This document shows positions 38,157 through 47,848 of a stretch of DNA of 64,000 nt, piece by piece. Under the pieces are notes generated by a model. The model ran no database searches. It was not told where the DNA came from and saw only the letters and a list, made by a program, of their open reading frames with translations. This stretch comes from Ferruginivarius sediminum (GTDB lineage: Bacteria; Pseudomonadota; Alphaproteobacteria; Kiloniellales; Rhodovibrionaceae). How positions within the stretch are numbered: the stretch's first letter is position 1; every line of letters starts with the position of its first letter. The stretch lies in NCBI RefSeq assembly GCF_003344765.1, contig NZ_QPMH01000003.1, positions 186,001 through 250,000 on the forward strand. The letters are read 5' to 3'. A program made the translations under genes and the position numbers.

Positions 38157-40844
38157 GTGAGCATCCGCAACCTGAAAGCGCTGTTCCAGCCGCGCTCGGT
38201 CGCTCTGATCGGGGCATCGCGCAGGCCGCATTCGGTCGGAAAGGTCCTGGCACGCAACCTGTTCCACTCTGGCTTCGAGGGACCGATCATGCCGGTCCAC
38301 CGGGAGCAGGAGGCGGTCGAAGGCGTCCTGGCCTATCCTTCGGTGCGTGACCTGCCGCGCGTGCCCGACCTGGGTGTCATCGCCACACCGCCCGATGTCG
38401 TGGCGGATGTCGTGCGCGACCTTGGCGAAATGGGCACGCGCGCGGCCGTGATCATCACCGCCGGCTTCGGCGAGGGCGGCCGCGAGGAAGGCCAGACCCG
38501 GCGGCAGGCGGTCCTCGACGCGGCGCGGCCCTACACGCTGCGGCTGGTCGGCCCGAACTGCGTCGGCCTGATGCTTCCGGCGCTTGGCCTGAACGCCAGC
38601 TTCGCGCACATATCGCCGCTGAAGGGGGATCTGGCCTTCGTCACGCAGTCCGGCGCCATGGTGACGGCGATGCTGGACTGGGCGACACCGCGCGGCATCG
38701 GCTTTTCCCACATCGTTTCGCTGGGCGACAAGATCGACGTCGATTTCGGCGACACGTTGGACTACCTGGCAAGCGACGGCCGCAACCGCGCGATCCTGCT
38801 GTATGTCGAGGCGATCACCGACGCGCGGAAGTTCATGTCCGCGGCCCGCGCGGCCGCGCGGACCAAGCCGGTGATCGTCATCAAGGGCGGCCGCCAGGCC
38901 GAGGGCGCGAAGGCCGTCAGTTCCCATACCGGGGCGCTGGCCGGGTCGGACGCAGTCTACGATGCGGCGTTCCGGCGCGCCGGCATGCTACGCGTCTACG
39001 ACTTGCGCGAACTGTTCGACGCGGCCGAAACGCTGGCGACCTCTCCGCCCATCACGGGCGAGCGCATGGCGATCCTGACCAACGGCGGCGGGCTGGGCGT
39101 GCTGGCGGTCGACGCACTCATCGGCGGTGGCGGCAAGCTGGCGGAGCTTTCGCAGGACACCCTCGGCAAGCTGAATGCTGTCCTGCCCGACACATGGTCC
39201 AGGGGAAACCCGGTGGACATCATCGGCGACGCACCCGGCGAGCGTTACGCCGAGGCGCTGAAGATCCTTCTGGACGAACCGGACGCCGACGCGGTGCTGG
39301 TGCTGAACTGCCCGGTCGCCGTGGCCGACAGCACGGACGCCGCCCACGCGGTGATCCGCACGCTGGGCGGGCGCCGGCATCCCGTCTTCACCTCATGGCT
39401 TGGCGAGGGCGCGGCGCAAGAGGCCCGTCAGCTATTCTCCGAGCGCCGCATCCCCAGTTACGAGACGCCCGAAGACGCGGTGCGCGGGTTCCTGCACCTG
39501 GTGCGCTACCGGCGCAACCAGGACGAGTTGATGGAGACGCCACCGTCTATTCCCACCGACTTCGAACCCGACCCCGCCGCCGCGCGCAAGCCTGTCGATG
39601 CCGCCCTGGCCGCCGGCAACCAATGGCTGTCGGAGGCGGAATCGAAAACGGTCCTGGCGGCCTATGGCCTGCCGATCGTGGAGACGCGCACCGCCTCGAC
39701 CCCCGAAGAGGCCGTGCAGGCGGCGGAAGCCATCGGCTTCCCAGTGGCGCTGAAGATCCTGTCGCCCGACATCACGCACAAGAGCGAGGTGGGCGGCGTC
39801 AAACTGGAGTTGGAGGACGCCGACGGCGTCCGCTCGGCCGCCGAGGCCATGCTGCGGCGCGTCGCCCGGAACCGGCCGGACGCCAGGGTCGACGGCTTCA
39901 CGGTGCAGCGGATGGTCCGGCGGGCCGGCGCGCATGAGCTGATCATCGGCGCCACCGAGGACGTGCTGTTCGGCCCCGTCCTGCTGTTCGGCCAGGGCGG
40001 CACGGCGGTCGAGGTTCTGCGCGACCAGAGCCTGGCGCTGCCGCCGCTGAACATGAATCTGGCCCATCGGATGATGGCGGACACCCGCGTCTATCGGCTG
40101 CTGGAAGGCTACCGGGACCAGCCGCGCGCGGCGCTGGACGAGATCGCGATGGCGCTTATCAAGCTGTCGCAACTGATCATCGACCTGCCGGAGATCGCCG
40201 AGGTCGACATCAATCCGCTGCTGGCCGACGACAAGGCCGTGGTGGCGCTCGACGCCCGTATCAAGGTGCAGCAGCCGACGGTAACGGGCACCAGGCGGCT
40301 GGCGATCCGCCCCTATCCGAAGCAGCTTGAGGAGCGGACGCGGACCCACGACGGGCTGGAAGTGATGCTGCGCCCGATCCGGCCCGAGGACGAGCCGGCG
40401 CTGCGCGAGGCGTTCAAGAAGCTGTCGCCGGAGGACGTGCGGCTGCGCTTTTTCACCCCCATCAGGGAACTGTCGCACCAGTTCGCCGCGCGGCTGACGC
40501 AGATCGACTACAACCGCGAAATGGCCCTGGTGGCCACCACGCCCGACAAGCCGGAGGACCTGCTTGGTGTGGTGCGCATCACGATGGACCCGGACAACCG
40601 CCGCGGCGAGTACGCGGTCGTCGTGCGCTCGGACCTGAAGGGGCGCGGCCTCGGCTATCTGCTGATGAACCGGATCATCGCCTATGCCCGGGCGCGCGGC
40701 ACGGCGGAGGTTGTGGGCGACGTGCTGGCGGAAAACCGGGGCATGCTGGATATGTGCAAGGAACTGGGATTCGACCAGCACCACGACCCCGAAGACCCGC
40801 AGCTTATCCACGTGCGTCTCACGTTGAACAAGCGGGCGGCGTAA
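38157..40844 (+). CDS. NDP-forming acyl-CoA synthetase fused to GNAT acetyltransferase
   Basis: 895 residues from GTG 38157 (GGAGA 7 nt upstream). CoA-binding domain (LFQPRSVALIGASRRPHSVGK), succinyl-CoA-ligase-like domain, an ATP-grasp domain (about 495-710; FPVALKILSPDITHKSEVGGV) and a C-terminal GNAT domain (about 725-890; YAVVVRSDLKGRGLGYLLMNRIIAYAR). This is the layout of Pat-type protein acetyltransferases in which the ligase part is usually inactive, but the phospho-His motif SHTGALAG is intact here. It may make acyl-CoA, acetylate metabolic enzymes, or both. Confidence 0.9.
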   Translation: MSIRNLKALFQPRSVALIGASRRPHSVGKVLARNLFHSGFEGPIMPVHREQEAVEGVLAYPSVRDLPRVPDLGVIATPPDVVADVVRDLGEMGTRAAVIITAGFGEGGREEGQTRRQAVLDAARPYTLRLVGPNCVGLMLPALGLNASFAHISPLKGDLAFVTQSGAMVTAMLDWATPRGIGFSHIVSLGDKIDVDFGDTLDYLASDGRNRAILLYVEAITDARKFMSAARAAARTKPVIVIKGGRQAEGAKAVSSHTGALAGSDAVYDAAFRRAGMLRVYDLRELFDAAETLATSPPITGERMAILTNGGGLGVLAVDALIGGGGKLAELSQDTLGKLNAVLPDTWSRGNPVDIIGDAPGERYAEALKILLDEPDADAVLVLNCPVAVADSTDAAHAVIRTLGGRRHPVFTSWLGEGAAQEARQLFSERRIPSYETPEDAVRGFLHLVRYRRNQDELMETPPSIPTDFEPDPAAARKPVDAALAAGNQWLSEAESKTVLAAYGLPIVETRTASTPEEAVQAAEAIGFPVALKILSPDITHKSEVGGVKLELEDADGVRSAAEAMLRRVARNRPDARVDGFTVQRMVRRAGAHELIIGATEDVLFGPVLLFGQGGTAVEVLRDQSLALPPLNMNLAHRMMADTRVYRLLEGYRDQPRAALDEIAMALIKLSQLIIDLPEIAEVDINPLLADDKAVVALDARIKVQQPTVTGTRRLAIRPYPKQLEERTRTHDGLEVMLRPIRPEDEPALREAFKKLSPEDVRLRFFTPIRELSHQFAARLTQIDYNREMALVATTPDKPEDLLGVVRITMDPDNRRGEYAVVVRSDLKGRGLGYLLMNRIIAYARARGTAEVVGDVLAENRGMLDMCKELGFDQHHDPEDPQLIHVRLTLNKRAA

Positions 40845-40881
40845 AAATCGGGCAGGAACACGTTCCAGCGTTGACGCGAGT

Positions 40882-40909
40882 GGGGCGGCGCCACTGTCGA
40901 CGCCGCCCC
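40882..40909. terminator. Possible bidirectional hairpin terminator
   Basis: GGGGCGGCG (40882-40890) pairs with CGCCGCCCC (40901-40909). It lies between convergent genes, but no T-run follows in either direction, so termination is uncertain. Confidence 0.4.
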
Positions 40910-40927
40910 TTACCCGTGGCTCGCCCG

Positions 40928-42898
40928 TCAGTTCATGAGCGTGCCCTGGCCAAGCTCTTTAAGGATGTAAAGCCCGCCATTCCGGTCGGAGCCGTACACC
41001 CAAGGTTTGCCAGGGGTCTTGTAGACACCCCAGATATCCTGGTTGCCGCCGTTTTCAAACTGGAACTCCAGGCTCTGATCGCTGTAGCGGGCGATCTCCA
41101 CTGGATTGTAGGGATCGGTCACGTCCAAAACGAGCATCCCGTCCCAGTACCATGAGATATAGGCCTTCACGCTCCGCTCACCGTCTCTGTCCGGCTCGGT
41201 CGATTCCACAATGACATTGTGCGACGAATAGGTGCCGCCATCGAGGCAATCCGGACCGATCACGTTGGCGCTGCATTCGGTGTTGAACGTCGAAGCGAGG
41301 ACCGGGTTCGCGGGGTCCGTGTAGTCCCAGATCCGTACGCCGCTCCAGCCATTGGGAATAGTCTCGACCTTCACGCTCGCGCCGGGCGCTCCCAGCACCA
41401 GGTCCGCCGCGCTTGCAACGCCTGCAATCGCCAGGCCGGTGCTGTGGCCGACAAAGACGCCGGGTAGATTGACGGGGTCGCCACCCATCACGACCAGCTC
41501 GTCGCCCCTGGCGGCATCGTTGAATACGACGACGCCGGTATAACCTGCAGCTTCCGCGTTATCGATCTTCTCGCTGAAAAAGCAGGTGCCGCGCTGGATA
41601 AGGGCGATGCTGTCGGAACTCGGCGCCGGGGGAACCATATCGCCGGGGCAGGCGAGACCGGCGTAGGTCGTCGGCCCCTCCATCACGGGGGGCGTGAGGT
41701 TGGCGATAGGCACCGTGATGTCACCCTCAACGGCTGGGTAGTCCCCCGCGGCCGGCCCCGAGGTGATCGAGAACACGGTCGAGAACGGCGCAAAATCCTC
41801 CTCGCCTTCCACGACGATACTGCCGTCTTCACTTGGCCAGACAGAATGGCTGTTGACCTCGCCGTCCTCGCTTGCGGGATCGAGCGCCACCGAGACAAGC
41901 CGTGGGTCAGTGACGTCGCTGATGTCGAGGAGAACGAGGCCGGCGTCCCAGTTCGCCAGATAGGCCTGCTGCCCGTCCTCGGTAATCGTGACATCGTGGA
42001 GGAAGCGGTTTCGCGAGGCTCCGAAGCCGTCGAAAAGATAGGCATCCAGATCGAGGATGATACCAAAGTCGTCCGCGTCAAGATCCGCCGCGTCGGTCTC
42101 ACCCAGTCCCAGTTCGGCCAGCCTCAATTGCTCGGCGCCCCACCAGCCGACAAGCGTCGGTGCGGTCGGGATCGTGATGTCGAAGATCTGGAAATTCCCG
42201 AATTCGGATTCCACGACCGCGGCGACATAGTCTTTCTCTCCCTGCGTGAAGAGGAACAGGTTGTGCACGCCAAAGTCCTGAAAACCGAGTTCGTCGCGCA
42301 AGAAGGCGTTCACGTCATCCGTCTGTACCGAGGCCAGCCACATCGGATCTTCCGGGTCGTCGACGGAATAGATCTCGAAACCGCCAGGGCCGCCATTACA
42401 CGATTCATTGGAATGGACGAGGATGTCACCCGAATTCATCGCCGCGGCCTTGACGTCGTTCGACCTGCTCCCGTCGGGCGACTGGATGATCGTCACCGGC
42501 GTATTCTTATCCTTTTGGGCGTTACGGACATCCCAGACCCAGATACCGGCCTCGAACGCGCCGCCACAAGGCTCGTCGAAAGTGCCTGTATAGGCATAAT
42601 TGCCGAGTACCCAGACATCCGTCGTGCCGTCCGGCGACAGACGCGTGCCGCGCGCGGTTGGCGTAAGGTTCTTGATCACCTTGGCGTTCGGACCCGAGCT
42701 AACGAATTCGTCCGACAGGCTATCGCGCATAATCAGTGGCAGTTCCGGATCGGGCCGTTTGTTCGGATCGAGAACACCATGCTCGTGTGCGTCTTGATCC
42801 GGACCGTCCGTCACCACCTGAGGATGATCGGCAAGAGCCCAGACCGGAAGGGCAATAGCCAGCAAGATACTGAGCGCACCACGAAGTAGAAAAGCCAT
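40928..42898 (-). CDS. Secreted LVIVD-repeat / PA-domain protein
   Basis: 656 residues; ATG 42898 has AAGGAGAG 5 nt upstream. Signal peptide MAFLLRGALSILLAIALPVWALA. Repeated strands (IWVWDVRNAQ, FEIYSVDDPEDP, FQIFDITIPTAP, LVLLDISDVTDP, MLVLDVTDPYNP) are LVIVD-type beta-propeller blades. A protease-associated domain is inserted at about 395-500 (SIALIQRGTCFFSEKIDNAEAAGYTGVVVFND), and Asp/Glu-rich loops may bind calcium. No catalytic domain is visible. Probably a periplasmic or extracellular binding protein; function unknown. It stands alone. Confidence 0.8.
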   Translation of the reverse strand: MAFLLRGALSILLAIALPVWALADHPQVVTDGPDQDAHEHGVLDPNKRPDPELPLIMRDSLSDEFVSSGPNAKVIKNLTPTARGTRLSPDGTTDVWVLGNYAYTGTFDEPCGGAFEAGIWVWDVRNAQKDKNTPVTIIQSPDGSRSNDVKAAAMNSGDILVHSNESCNGGPGGFEIYSVDDPEDPMWLASVQTDDVNAFLRDELGFQDFGVHNLFLFTQGEKDYVAAVVESEFGNFQIFDITIPTAPTLVGWWGAEQLRLAELGLGETDAADLDADDFGIILDLDAYLFDGFGASRNRFLHDVTITEDGQQAYLANWDAGLVLLDISDVTDPRLVSVALDPASEDGEVNSHSVWPSEDGSIVVEGEEDFAPFSTVFSITSGPAAGDYPAVEGDITVPIANLTPPVMEGPTTYAGLACPGDMVPPAPSSDSIALIQRGTCFFSEKIDNAEAAGYTGVVVFNDAARGDELVVMGGDPVNLPGVFVGHSTGLAIAGVASAADLVLGAPGASVKVETIPNGWSGVRIWDYTDPANPVLASTFNTECSANVIGPDCLDGGTYSSHNVIVESTEPDRDGERSVKAYISWYWDGMLVLDVTDPYNPVEIARYSDQSLEFQFENGGNQDIWGVYKTPGKPWVYGSDRNGGLYILKELGQGTLMN

Positions 42899-43265
42899 CT
42901 CGACTCTCCTTCGATTGATTGTGGTCATTGCGTCAAGCACAAGCAAATGTTTGCCCGGACTGCGCCTGCTCAGTATCTCCCCCCGATCCGGAGGTCCCCA
43001 TTTTGCTTGCTTTATTTAATATACACCGAATTTAATCGGTGAGCGAGGTGCTTTTCTCTGCTGGTTTGTGGAAAAATGGTATGCTTGTCGGCGACTACGC
43101 GGGCGGACGCTTCGCTGCACCGACCGGGCGAGGCCATCAACGTCGCCAGCACTTGCCCGCCAGGCACCGCGCAAGGCTGGCATGCAGCCGCCGGTCTTGC
43201 GCCGCACGCGCGGAGATGCACAGTGGGCGGCCCATCCACCCCGCGCCCACGCCTGACTCGCCATA
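42899..43265. promoter_or_regulatory. Divergent intergenic region
   Basis: About 365 bp with no gene. An A+T-rich core near 43005-43040 contains CACCGA-N6-TCGGTG (43024-43041), a possible operator, and would suit promoters for the LVIVD/PA gene and the AEC carrier. Confidence 0.4.
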
Positions 43266-44177
43266 ATGTCCCTGCTATTCGACGTCATCACGCAGATCAC
43301 GCTGCCCATCGTCGCGCTCGCGGCGGGCGGGTTCGGCCTGCAGAAATGGGCAAGATTCGACGTCACCACGCTGAATCGCCTGCTGATCTATGCCACCTTT
43401 CCCTGCTTCATCGTCGTCACGCTGTCGAAGGCGACGATCCCGCTCAGCCAGGTGCAGGGCACGGCGATCTTCACGGTCGTGCAGTTCTTCGCGCTACTGG
43501 CCGTGGGTTGGTGGATCGGCGCGGGGCTTAAGCTGAGCCGGGAACTGCGGGTGATCGTGGCACTGGCCTGTGCCTTTCCCAACAGCGGCAACTTCGGCAT
43601 CCCGGTGATCGAGCTGGCTTTTGGCCGGGATCTGGTGATCCATCAGGTGGTCATCACCTCGATCCACACGGTTATCATGCTGATCGTGACGCCGGTCCTT
43701 TTCGCCGGCGGCCAGGGCGGCTTTACCGATCATTTGAAGGCGATCTTCAAGACGCCGCTGATTCCGGCGGTCCTGCTGGGGCTGGGCCTGAACGCGCTGG
43801 GCTGGCGCCTGCCGCAGGTCATCGAGACGCCGATGGACACCCTGGGCAAGGCCTATGTCGGCATCGCGCTGTTCAGCCTGGGCGCGCAGCTTGCCGCGAC
43901 GAACCTGCGCGTGCCCGTCGGATCCGCCGGCCTGGCGGTTGCACTACGCCTGCTGCTAGCGCCGCTACTGACGGGGCTGGCGCTCTTGGCCATGCCGATG
44001 CCGGCCGAGGTGAGGGCGCTGCTGCTGGTCGGCGCCTGCGCCCCCGTGGGGGTCCTGCTCACCATCTTTGCCGCCGAGTTCCGCGGCAATGTGGAACTAT
44101 CGTCGGCGGTGGTGATCGCCTCGACCTTGGCGAGTCCGATCGTCGTCACCGGCGCGATGGTGGCCGTGCAGCTCTGA
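43266..44177 (+). CDS. AEC family (auxin efflux carrier-like) transporter
   Basis: 303 residues with about ten membrane helices in two halves separated by a short hydrophilic loop (GGQGGFTDHLKAIFKTPLIP). Typical motifs: ACAFPNSGNFGIPVIELAFG in helix 4 and CAPVGVLLTIFAAEFRGN in the second half. AEC members move dicarboxylates, auxin-like acids or amino acids. The stop lies 9 bp from the convergent phoB stop. No obvious ribosome binding site precedes the ATG. Substrate not assignable. Confidence 0.88.
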   Translation: MSLLFDVITQITLPIVALAAGGFGLQKWARFDVTTLNRLLIYATFPCFIVVTLSKATIPLSQVQGTAIFTVVQFFALLAVGWWIGAGLKLSRELRVIVALACAFPNSGNFGIPVIELAFGRDLVIHQVVITSIHTVIMLIVTPVLFAGGQGGFTDHLKAIFKTPLIPAVLLGLGLNALGWRLPQVIETPMDTLGKAYVGIALFSLGAQLAATNLRVPVGSAGLAVALRLLLAPLLTGLALLAMPMPAEVRALLLVGACAPVGVLLTIFAAEFRGNVELSSAVVIASTLASPIVVTGAMVAVQL

Positions 44178-44186
44178 ATCCCAGTT

Positions 44187-44906
44187 TCAGGGCGTTTCCG
44201 TCTGTTCCGCCGGCTGATTGGCGGGGTGGTCCAGCGCATAGCCCGCCGCGCGCACCGTGCGGATCAGGTCCGATTCCTCCCCGGAATTCAGCGCCTTTCG
44301 CAGACGCCGGATATGCACGTCGACGGTGCGCGGCTCGACATAGACGTCGTGCCCCCACACGGCGTCCAGCAATTGCTCGCGGCTGAACACGCGGCCCGGA
44401 TGCTGCAGAAGGTGGCGCAGCAGGCGGAACTCGGTGGGACCCAGATGGACGTCGCGATTGTTCCGCCTGACGCGGTGTGCCGCCAGGTCCATCATCAGAT
44501 CCTCGAAGGACAGCGTCTCGCTGGTAAGCTGCGGCTGCGAGCGGCGCAGCACCGCACGGATGCGGGCGATCAACTCCGCCGGCGAGAACGGCTTGGTGAC
44601 GTAGTCGTCGGCTCCGCTATCCAGGCCGCGAACCTTGTCGGCCTCCTCTCCGCGCGCGGTGAGCATCAGGATCGGGGTATCGCGCGTCTCCTGCTGCCGG
44701 CGCAGGCGACGGCAGACCTCCAGGCCCGAGGTCAGCGGCAGCATCCAGTCCAGAAGGATCAGGTCCGGCCGCTCCTCGGCGGCCATCACCAGCGCTTCCT
44801 CACCGTCCTGCGCGGAAGCGACGCGGAACCCCTCCCTCTCAAGGTTGTAGCGCAAGAGGGTGACCAGGGCGGTCTCGTCCTCGACAACCAGAACCAAAGG
44901 CTTCAT
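44187..44906 (-). CDS. phoB: Phosphate regulon response regulator PhoB
   Basis: 239 residues. Receiver domain with phosphoacceptor D53 in LILLDWMLP, acidic ED at 9-10, and K105-like Lys in DDYVTKPFSP; then an OmpR-type winged helix (GPTEFRLLRHLL, RTVDVHIRRLRKAL). Activates genes with Pho boxes at low phosphate. Its ATG overlaps the phoU stop by 4 bp, and it is the last gene of the pst-phoU-phoB cluster. Confidence 0.96.
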   Translation of the reverse strand: MKPLVLVVEDETALVTLLRYNLEREGFRVASAQDGEEALVMAAEERPDLILLDWMLPLTSGLEVCRRLRRQQETRDTPILMLTARGEEADKVRGLDSGADDYVTKPFSPAELIARIRAVLRRSQPQLTSETLSFEDLMMDLAAHRVRRNNRDVHLGPTEFRLLRHLLQHPGRVFSREQLLDAVWGHDVYVEPRTVDVHIRRLRKALNSGEESDLIRTVRAAGYALDHPANQPAEQTETP

Positions 44907-45658
44907 TCGTCGTCGCCTCCGTTGCCGTCTTCATCCGGACGCGGCGGCTCCATCACCGCGTAGGAGGAAGTGTCGCCCTTCGGGCGGCCGCCTTCGATGT
45001 ACTCGCCGGTGACAAGGTAGTGCACGGTCTCGGCGATGTTGGTGGCGTGGTCGCCGATACGCTCGATGTTCTTGGCGATGAACAGCAGATGCGTTCCCGG
45101 CGTGATGGAGCGCGGATCCTCCATCATGTAGGTCAGCAGCTCGCGGAAGAGAGAGGTGTACATCTCGTCCACCTCCTCGTCGCGATGCCAGACGTCGATC
45201 GCCTTCTCCGCGTCCCTTTCGACATAGGCGTCGAAGGTGTCCTTGACGATGGACTGCACGAGGCGCGCCATCCGGGGCACGGTATAGACCGGCTGCACCG
45301 GCGGCATCTGGTTCAACGCCAGCGCCCGCTTGGCGACGTTCACGGCATAGTCGCCGATGCGCTCGGTGTCGCTCGCGATCTTGAAGGCGGCGATGATGTC
45401 GCGCAGGTCGGTCGCCACCGGCTGGCGCAGCGCCAGGATCCGCACCACCGCCTCCTCGACATCGTGCTCCAGGTTGTCGAGCCCGGTGTCGGCGTTGACC
45501 ACCCGCCCGGCCAGGTCGCTGTCGCGTTTGACCAGGGCCTCCACCGCGGATGCGAGCTGGCTTTCCGCCAGACCGCCCATGCGTGCGATCTGCTGGTTGA
45601 CGCTCTTGAGCTGCTCGTCGAACGACTTGACGATGTGTTCGTGCTGCTGTCTTGCCAC
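44903..45658 (-). CDS. phoU: Phosphate signalling protein PhoU
   Basis: 251 residues from GTG 45658 (GAGGAGG upstream); the open frame extends further only as a shadow of pstB. Two three-helix-bundle repeats with the metal-binding motifs DTERIGDYAVNVAKRA and NIERIGDHATNIAETV. Transmits the transport state of PstSCAB to PhoR to keep the regulon off when phosphate is plentiful. The acidic C-terminal tail (PDEDGNGGDDE) is unremarkable. Confidence 0.95.
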   Translation of the reverse strand: MARQQHEHIVKSFDEQLKSVNQQIARMGGLAESQLASAVEALVKRDSDLAGRVVNADTGLDNLEHDVEEAVVRILALRQPVATDLRDIIAAFKIASDTERIGDYAVNVAKRALALNQMPPVQPVYTVPRMARLVQSIVKDTFDAYVERDAEKAIDVWHRDEEVDEMYTSLFRELLTYMMEDPRSITPGTHLLFIAKNIERIGDHATNIAETVHYLVTGEYIEGGRPKGDTSSYAVMEPPRPDEDGNGGDDE

Positions 45659-45681
45659 GATGCCTCCTCGCCGGCCCCGCC

Positions 45682-46518
45682 TCAGCCGTAGCGGCCGGTG
45701 ATGTAGCCGAGCGTGCGCTCGTCCTTGGGATTGGTGAAGATCGCCTCGGTCTCGTCGGCCTCGACCATCTCGCCCAGGTGGAAGAAGGCGGTGCGCTGCG
45801 AGACGCGGGCGGCCTGCTGCATATTGTGCGTCACGATGACGATGGTGTAGTTGCCGCGAAGCTCGTCGATCAGCTCCTCGATCTTCGCCGTCGCGATGGG
45901 GTCGAGGGCCGAGCACGGCTCGTCCATCAGGATGACTTCCGGGCTCACCGCGATGGCGCGCGCGATGCACAGGCGCTGCTGCTGACCGCCGGACAGGCCG
46001 GTGCCGGGGACGTTCAGGCGGTCCTTTACCTCGTTCCAGAGGCCGGCGCGCTGCAGCGAGGTGACGACGATCTCCTCCAGCTCTTCCTTGTTGTTGGCGA
46101 CGCCGTGGATGCGCGGGCCATAGGCGATGTTGTCGTAGATCGACTTGGGAAACGGGTTCGGCTTCTGGAAGACCATGCCGACACGCGCGCGAAGCTGCAC
46201 GACATCCAGGCGCGGGTCGTAGATATCCTCGCCGTCCAGGGTGATCCGGCCCGTGACCCGGCAGATATCGATCACGTCGTTCATGCGGTTGAGGCAGCGC
46301 AGGAACGTCGACTTGCCGCACCCCGAAGGCCCGATCAAGGCCGTCACCTCGTTGCCGCCGAGGTCCAGGTCGATGTCCTTCAGCGCCTGGTTGGTGCCGT
46401 AGAAGACGTTCACGTTGCGCGCCGCGATCTTCGCCGGCTGATCGCTTCCCGCATCGGGCGACGCGCCGGTCGCCTCGGGAATCTCGGTGGCTGCGGCAGT
46501 GGCTTGCAGTTCGGCCAT
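45682..46518 (-). CDS. pstB: Phosphate ABC transporter ATPase PstB
   Basis: 278 residues. Walker [13 protein letters not shown], signature [14 protein letters not shown] and Walker [14 protein letters not shown]. Powers high-affinity phosphate uptake with PstA and PstC. The N-terminal 35 residues ([19 protein letters not shown]) are a low-complexity extension compared with E. coli. 22 bp separate it from pstA. Confidence 0.97.
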   Translation of the reverse strand: MAELQATAAATEIPEATGASPDAGSDQPAKIAARNVNVFYGTNQALKDIDLDLGGNEVTALIGPSGCGKSTFLRCLNRMNDVIDICRVTGRITLDGEDIYDPRLDVVQLRARVGMVFQKPNPFPKSIYDNIAYGPRIHGVANNKEELEEIVVTSLQRAGLWNEVKDRLNVPGTGLSGGQQQRLCIARAIAVSPEVILMDEPCSALDPIATAKIEELIDELRGNYTIVIVTHNMQQAARVSQRTAFFHLGEMVEADETEAIFTNPKDERTLGYITGRYG

Positions 46519-46540
46519 ATCGCTCTCCGCTAGATCGTCG

Positions 46541-47848
46541 CTACCAGCGCCGTTCGAAGCGCTTGCGCAGGAATACCGCGACCGCGTTCATGGTAATCAG
46601 GAACGCCAGCAACACCATGATGGCCGCGGAGGTTTTCTCGACGAATGCACGCTCGGGACTGTCGGACCACAGGAAGATCTGGACCGGCAGGACCGTCGAT
46701 GCATCGGTGAAGCCGGACGGGACGGCGACCACGAAGGCCACCATGCCGACCATCAGAAGCGGCGCGGTCTCGCCCAGGGCCTGGGCCATGCCGATGATCG
46801 TGCCCGTCAGCACGCCCGGCAGCGCCAGGGGCAGCACGTGATGGGTCACGGTCTGAATGCGCGAGGCCCCGATGCCCAGCGCCGCCTCGCGGACCGACGG
46901 CGGCACCGCCTTCAGCGCCGAGCGCGCCGAGATGATGATCGTGGGCAGCGTCATCAGCGCCAGCACGATACCGCCGACCAGCGGCGAGGAGCGCGGAAAC
47001 CCGAAGAAGTTGATGATCACGGCCAGGCCCAGCAAGCCGAACACGATCGACGGCACGGCAGCCAGGTTGTTGATATTGACCTCGATCAGGTCCGTCAGCC
47101 GGTTCTTCGGGGCGAATTCCTCAAGGTAGATCGCCGCCAGAACGGCCACCGGGAAACTCAGGAGCAAGGTGACGAACAGGGTCAGGAACGAGCCGACGGC
47201 GGCGCCCAGGATACCGGCCTGCTCGGGCTCGCGGCTGTCGGTGCCGGTGAAGAAGGTGGTGTTGAACTGCAGCTCGATAAGGTCCGCCTCACGCAGGCTG
47301 TCGTACCACCCAAGCGTCCGATCGTTCACAAGTCGGCGATTTTCGGGAAGCGTCCGGTCGACATAGCCCTTGTGCAGCATGTCGATTTCGTCGTCCGCCT
47401 TGACCCAGACCGTCTGCGTGGTGCCGACCAGAGCGGGGTTGTCCAGGACCATGTCCTTGATGGCACGCGGTGCCCCGCCACTGACCAGCCTGTGCAGCTC
47501 GCGCTGTTCGCCCATGTCCCGCACGGACGGGAAACGGCGTTCGATTGCCTTGAACACGAGCGCGCGATAGTTCGCGTCGGCCATCGCTTCCGGCGTATCG
47601 CCCTCCGCCATGATGACGGTTTCGTCCATATGTACGTCGAGCGCGATATGGGTCTGCAGGAACGCGCTATAGCCATTGAGAACGATGCTGCCCAGCAGTA
47701 CCGCCAGCATCCCGACGGCCGCCAGGACGGCAAGCAGCCCATACAGCCGGAAGCGCCGCTCCGCCGCATAGCGCTTGCGCAGCCGCGCATTTGAAAGGTC
47801 GGGCCGGCGGACGGTCGCCTCTTCCGCCGTTTGCGCCATCTCACTCAT
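46541..47848 (-). CDS. pstA: Phosphate ABC transporter permease PstA
   Basis: 435 residues, longer than E. coli PstA (about 296) because of a roughly 150-residue periplasmic insert between the first and second membrane helices ([19 protein letters not shown] onward); such extended PstA proteins are known in alphaproteobacteria. Six C-terminal helices with the EAA-like loop [28 protein letters not shown] that contacts PstB. It overlaps pstC by 8 bp. Confidence 0.93.
   Translation of the reverse strand: MSEMAQTAEEATVRRPDLSNARLRKRYAAERRFRLYGLLAVLAAVGMLAVLLGSIVLNGYSAFLQTHIALDVHMDETVIMAEGDTPEAMADANYRALVFKAIERRFPSVRDMGEQRELHRLVSGGAPRAIKDMVLDNPALVGTTQTVWVKADDEIDMLHKGYVDRTLPENRRLVNDRTLGWYDSLREADLIELQFNTTFFTGTDSREPEQAGILGAAVGSFLTLFVTLLLSFPVAVLAAIYLEEFAPKNRLTDLIEVNINNLAAVPSIVFGLLGLAVIINFFGFPRSSPLVGGIVLALMTLPTIIISARSALKAVPPSVREAALGIGASRIQTVTHHVLPLALPGVLTGTIIGMAQALGETAPLLMVGMVAFVVAVPSGFTDASTVLPVQIFLWSDSPERAFVEKTSAAIMVLLAFLITMNAVAVFLRKRFERRW

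Noticed and set aside
43039..43256. Small plus-strand frames upstream of the AEC gene
   Set aside because: Three overlapping frames with non-protein-like composition and no ribosome binding site; treated as intergenic.
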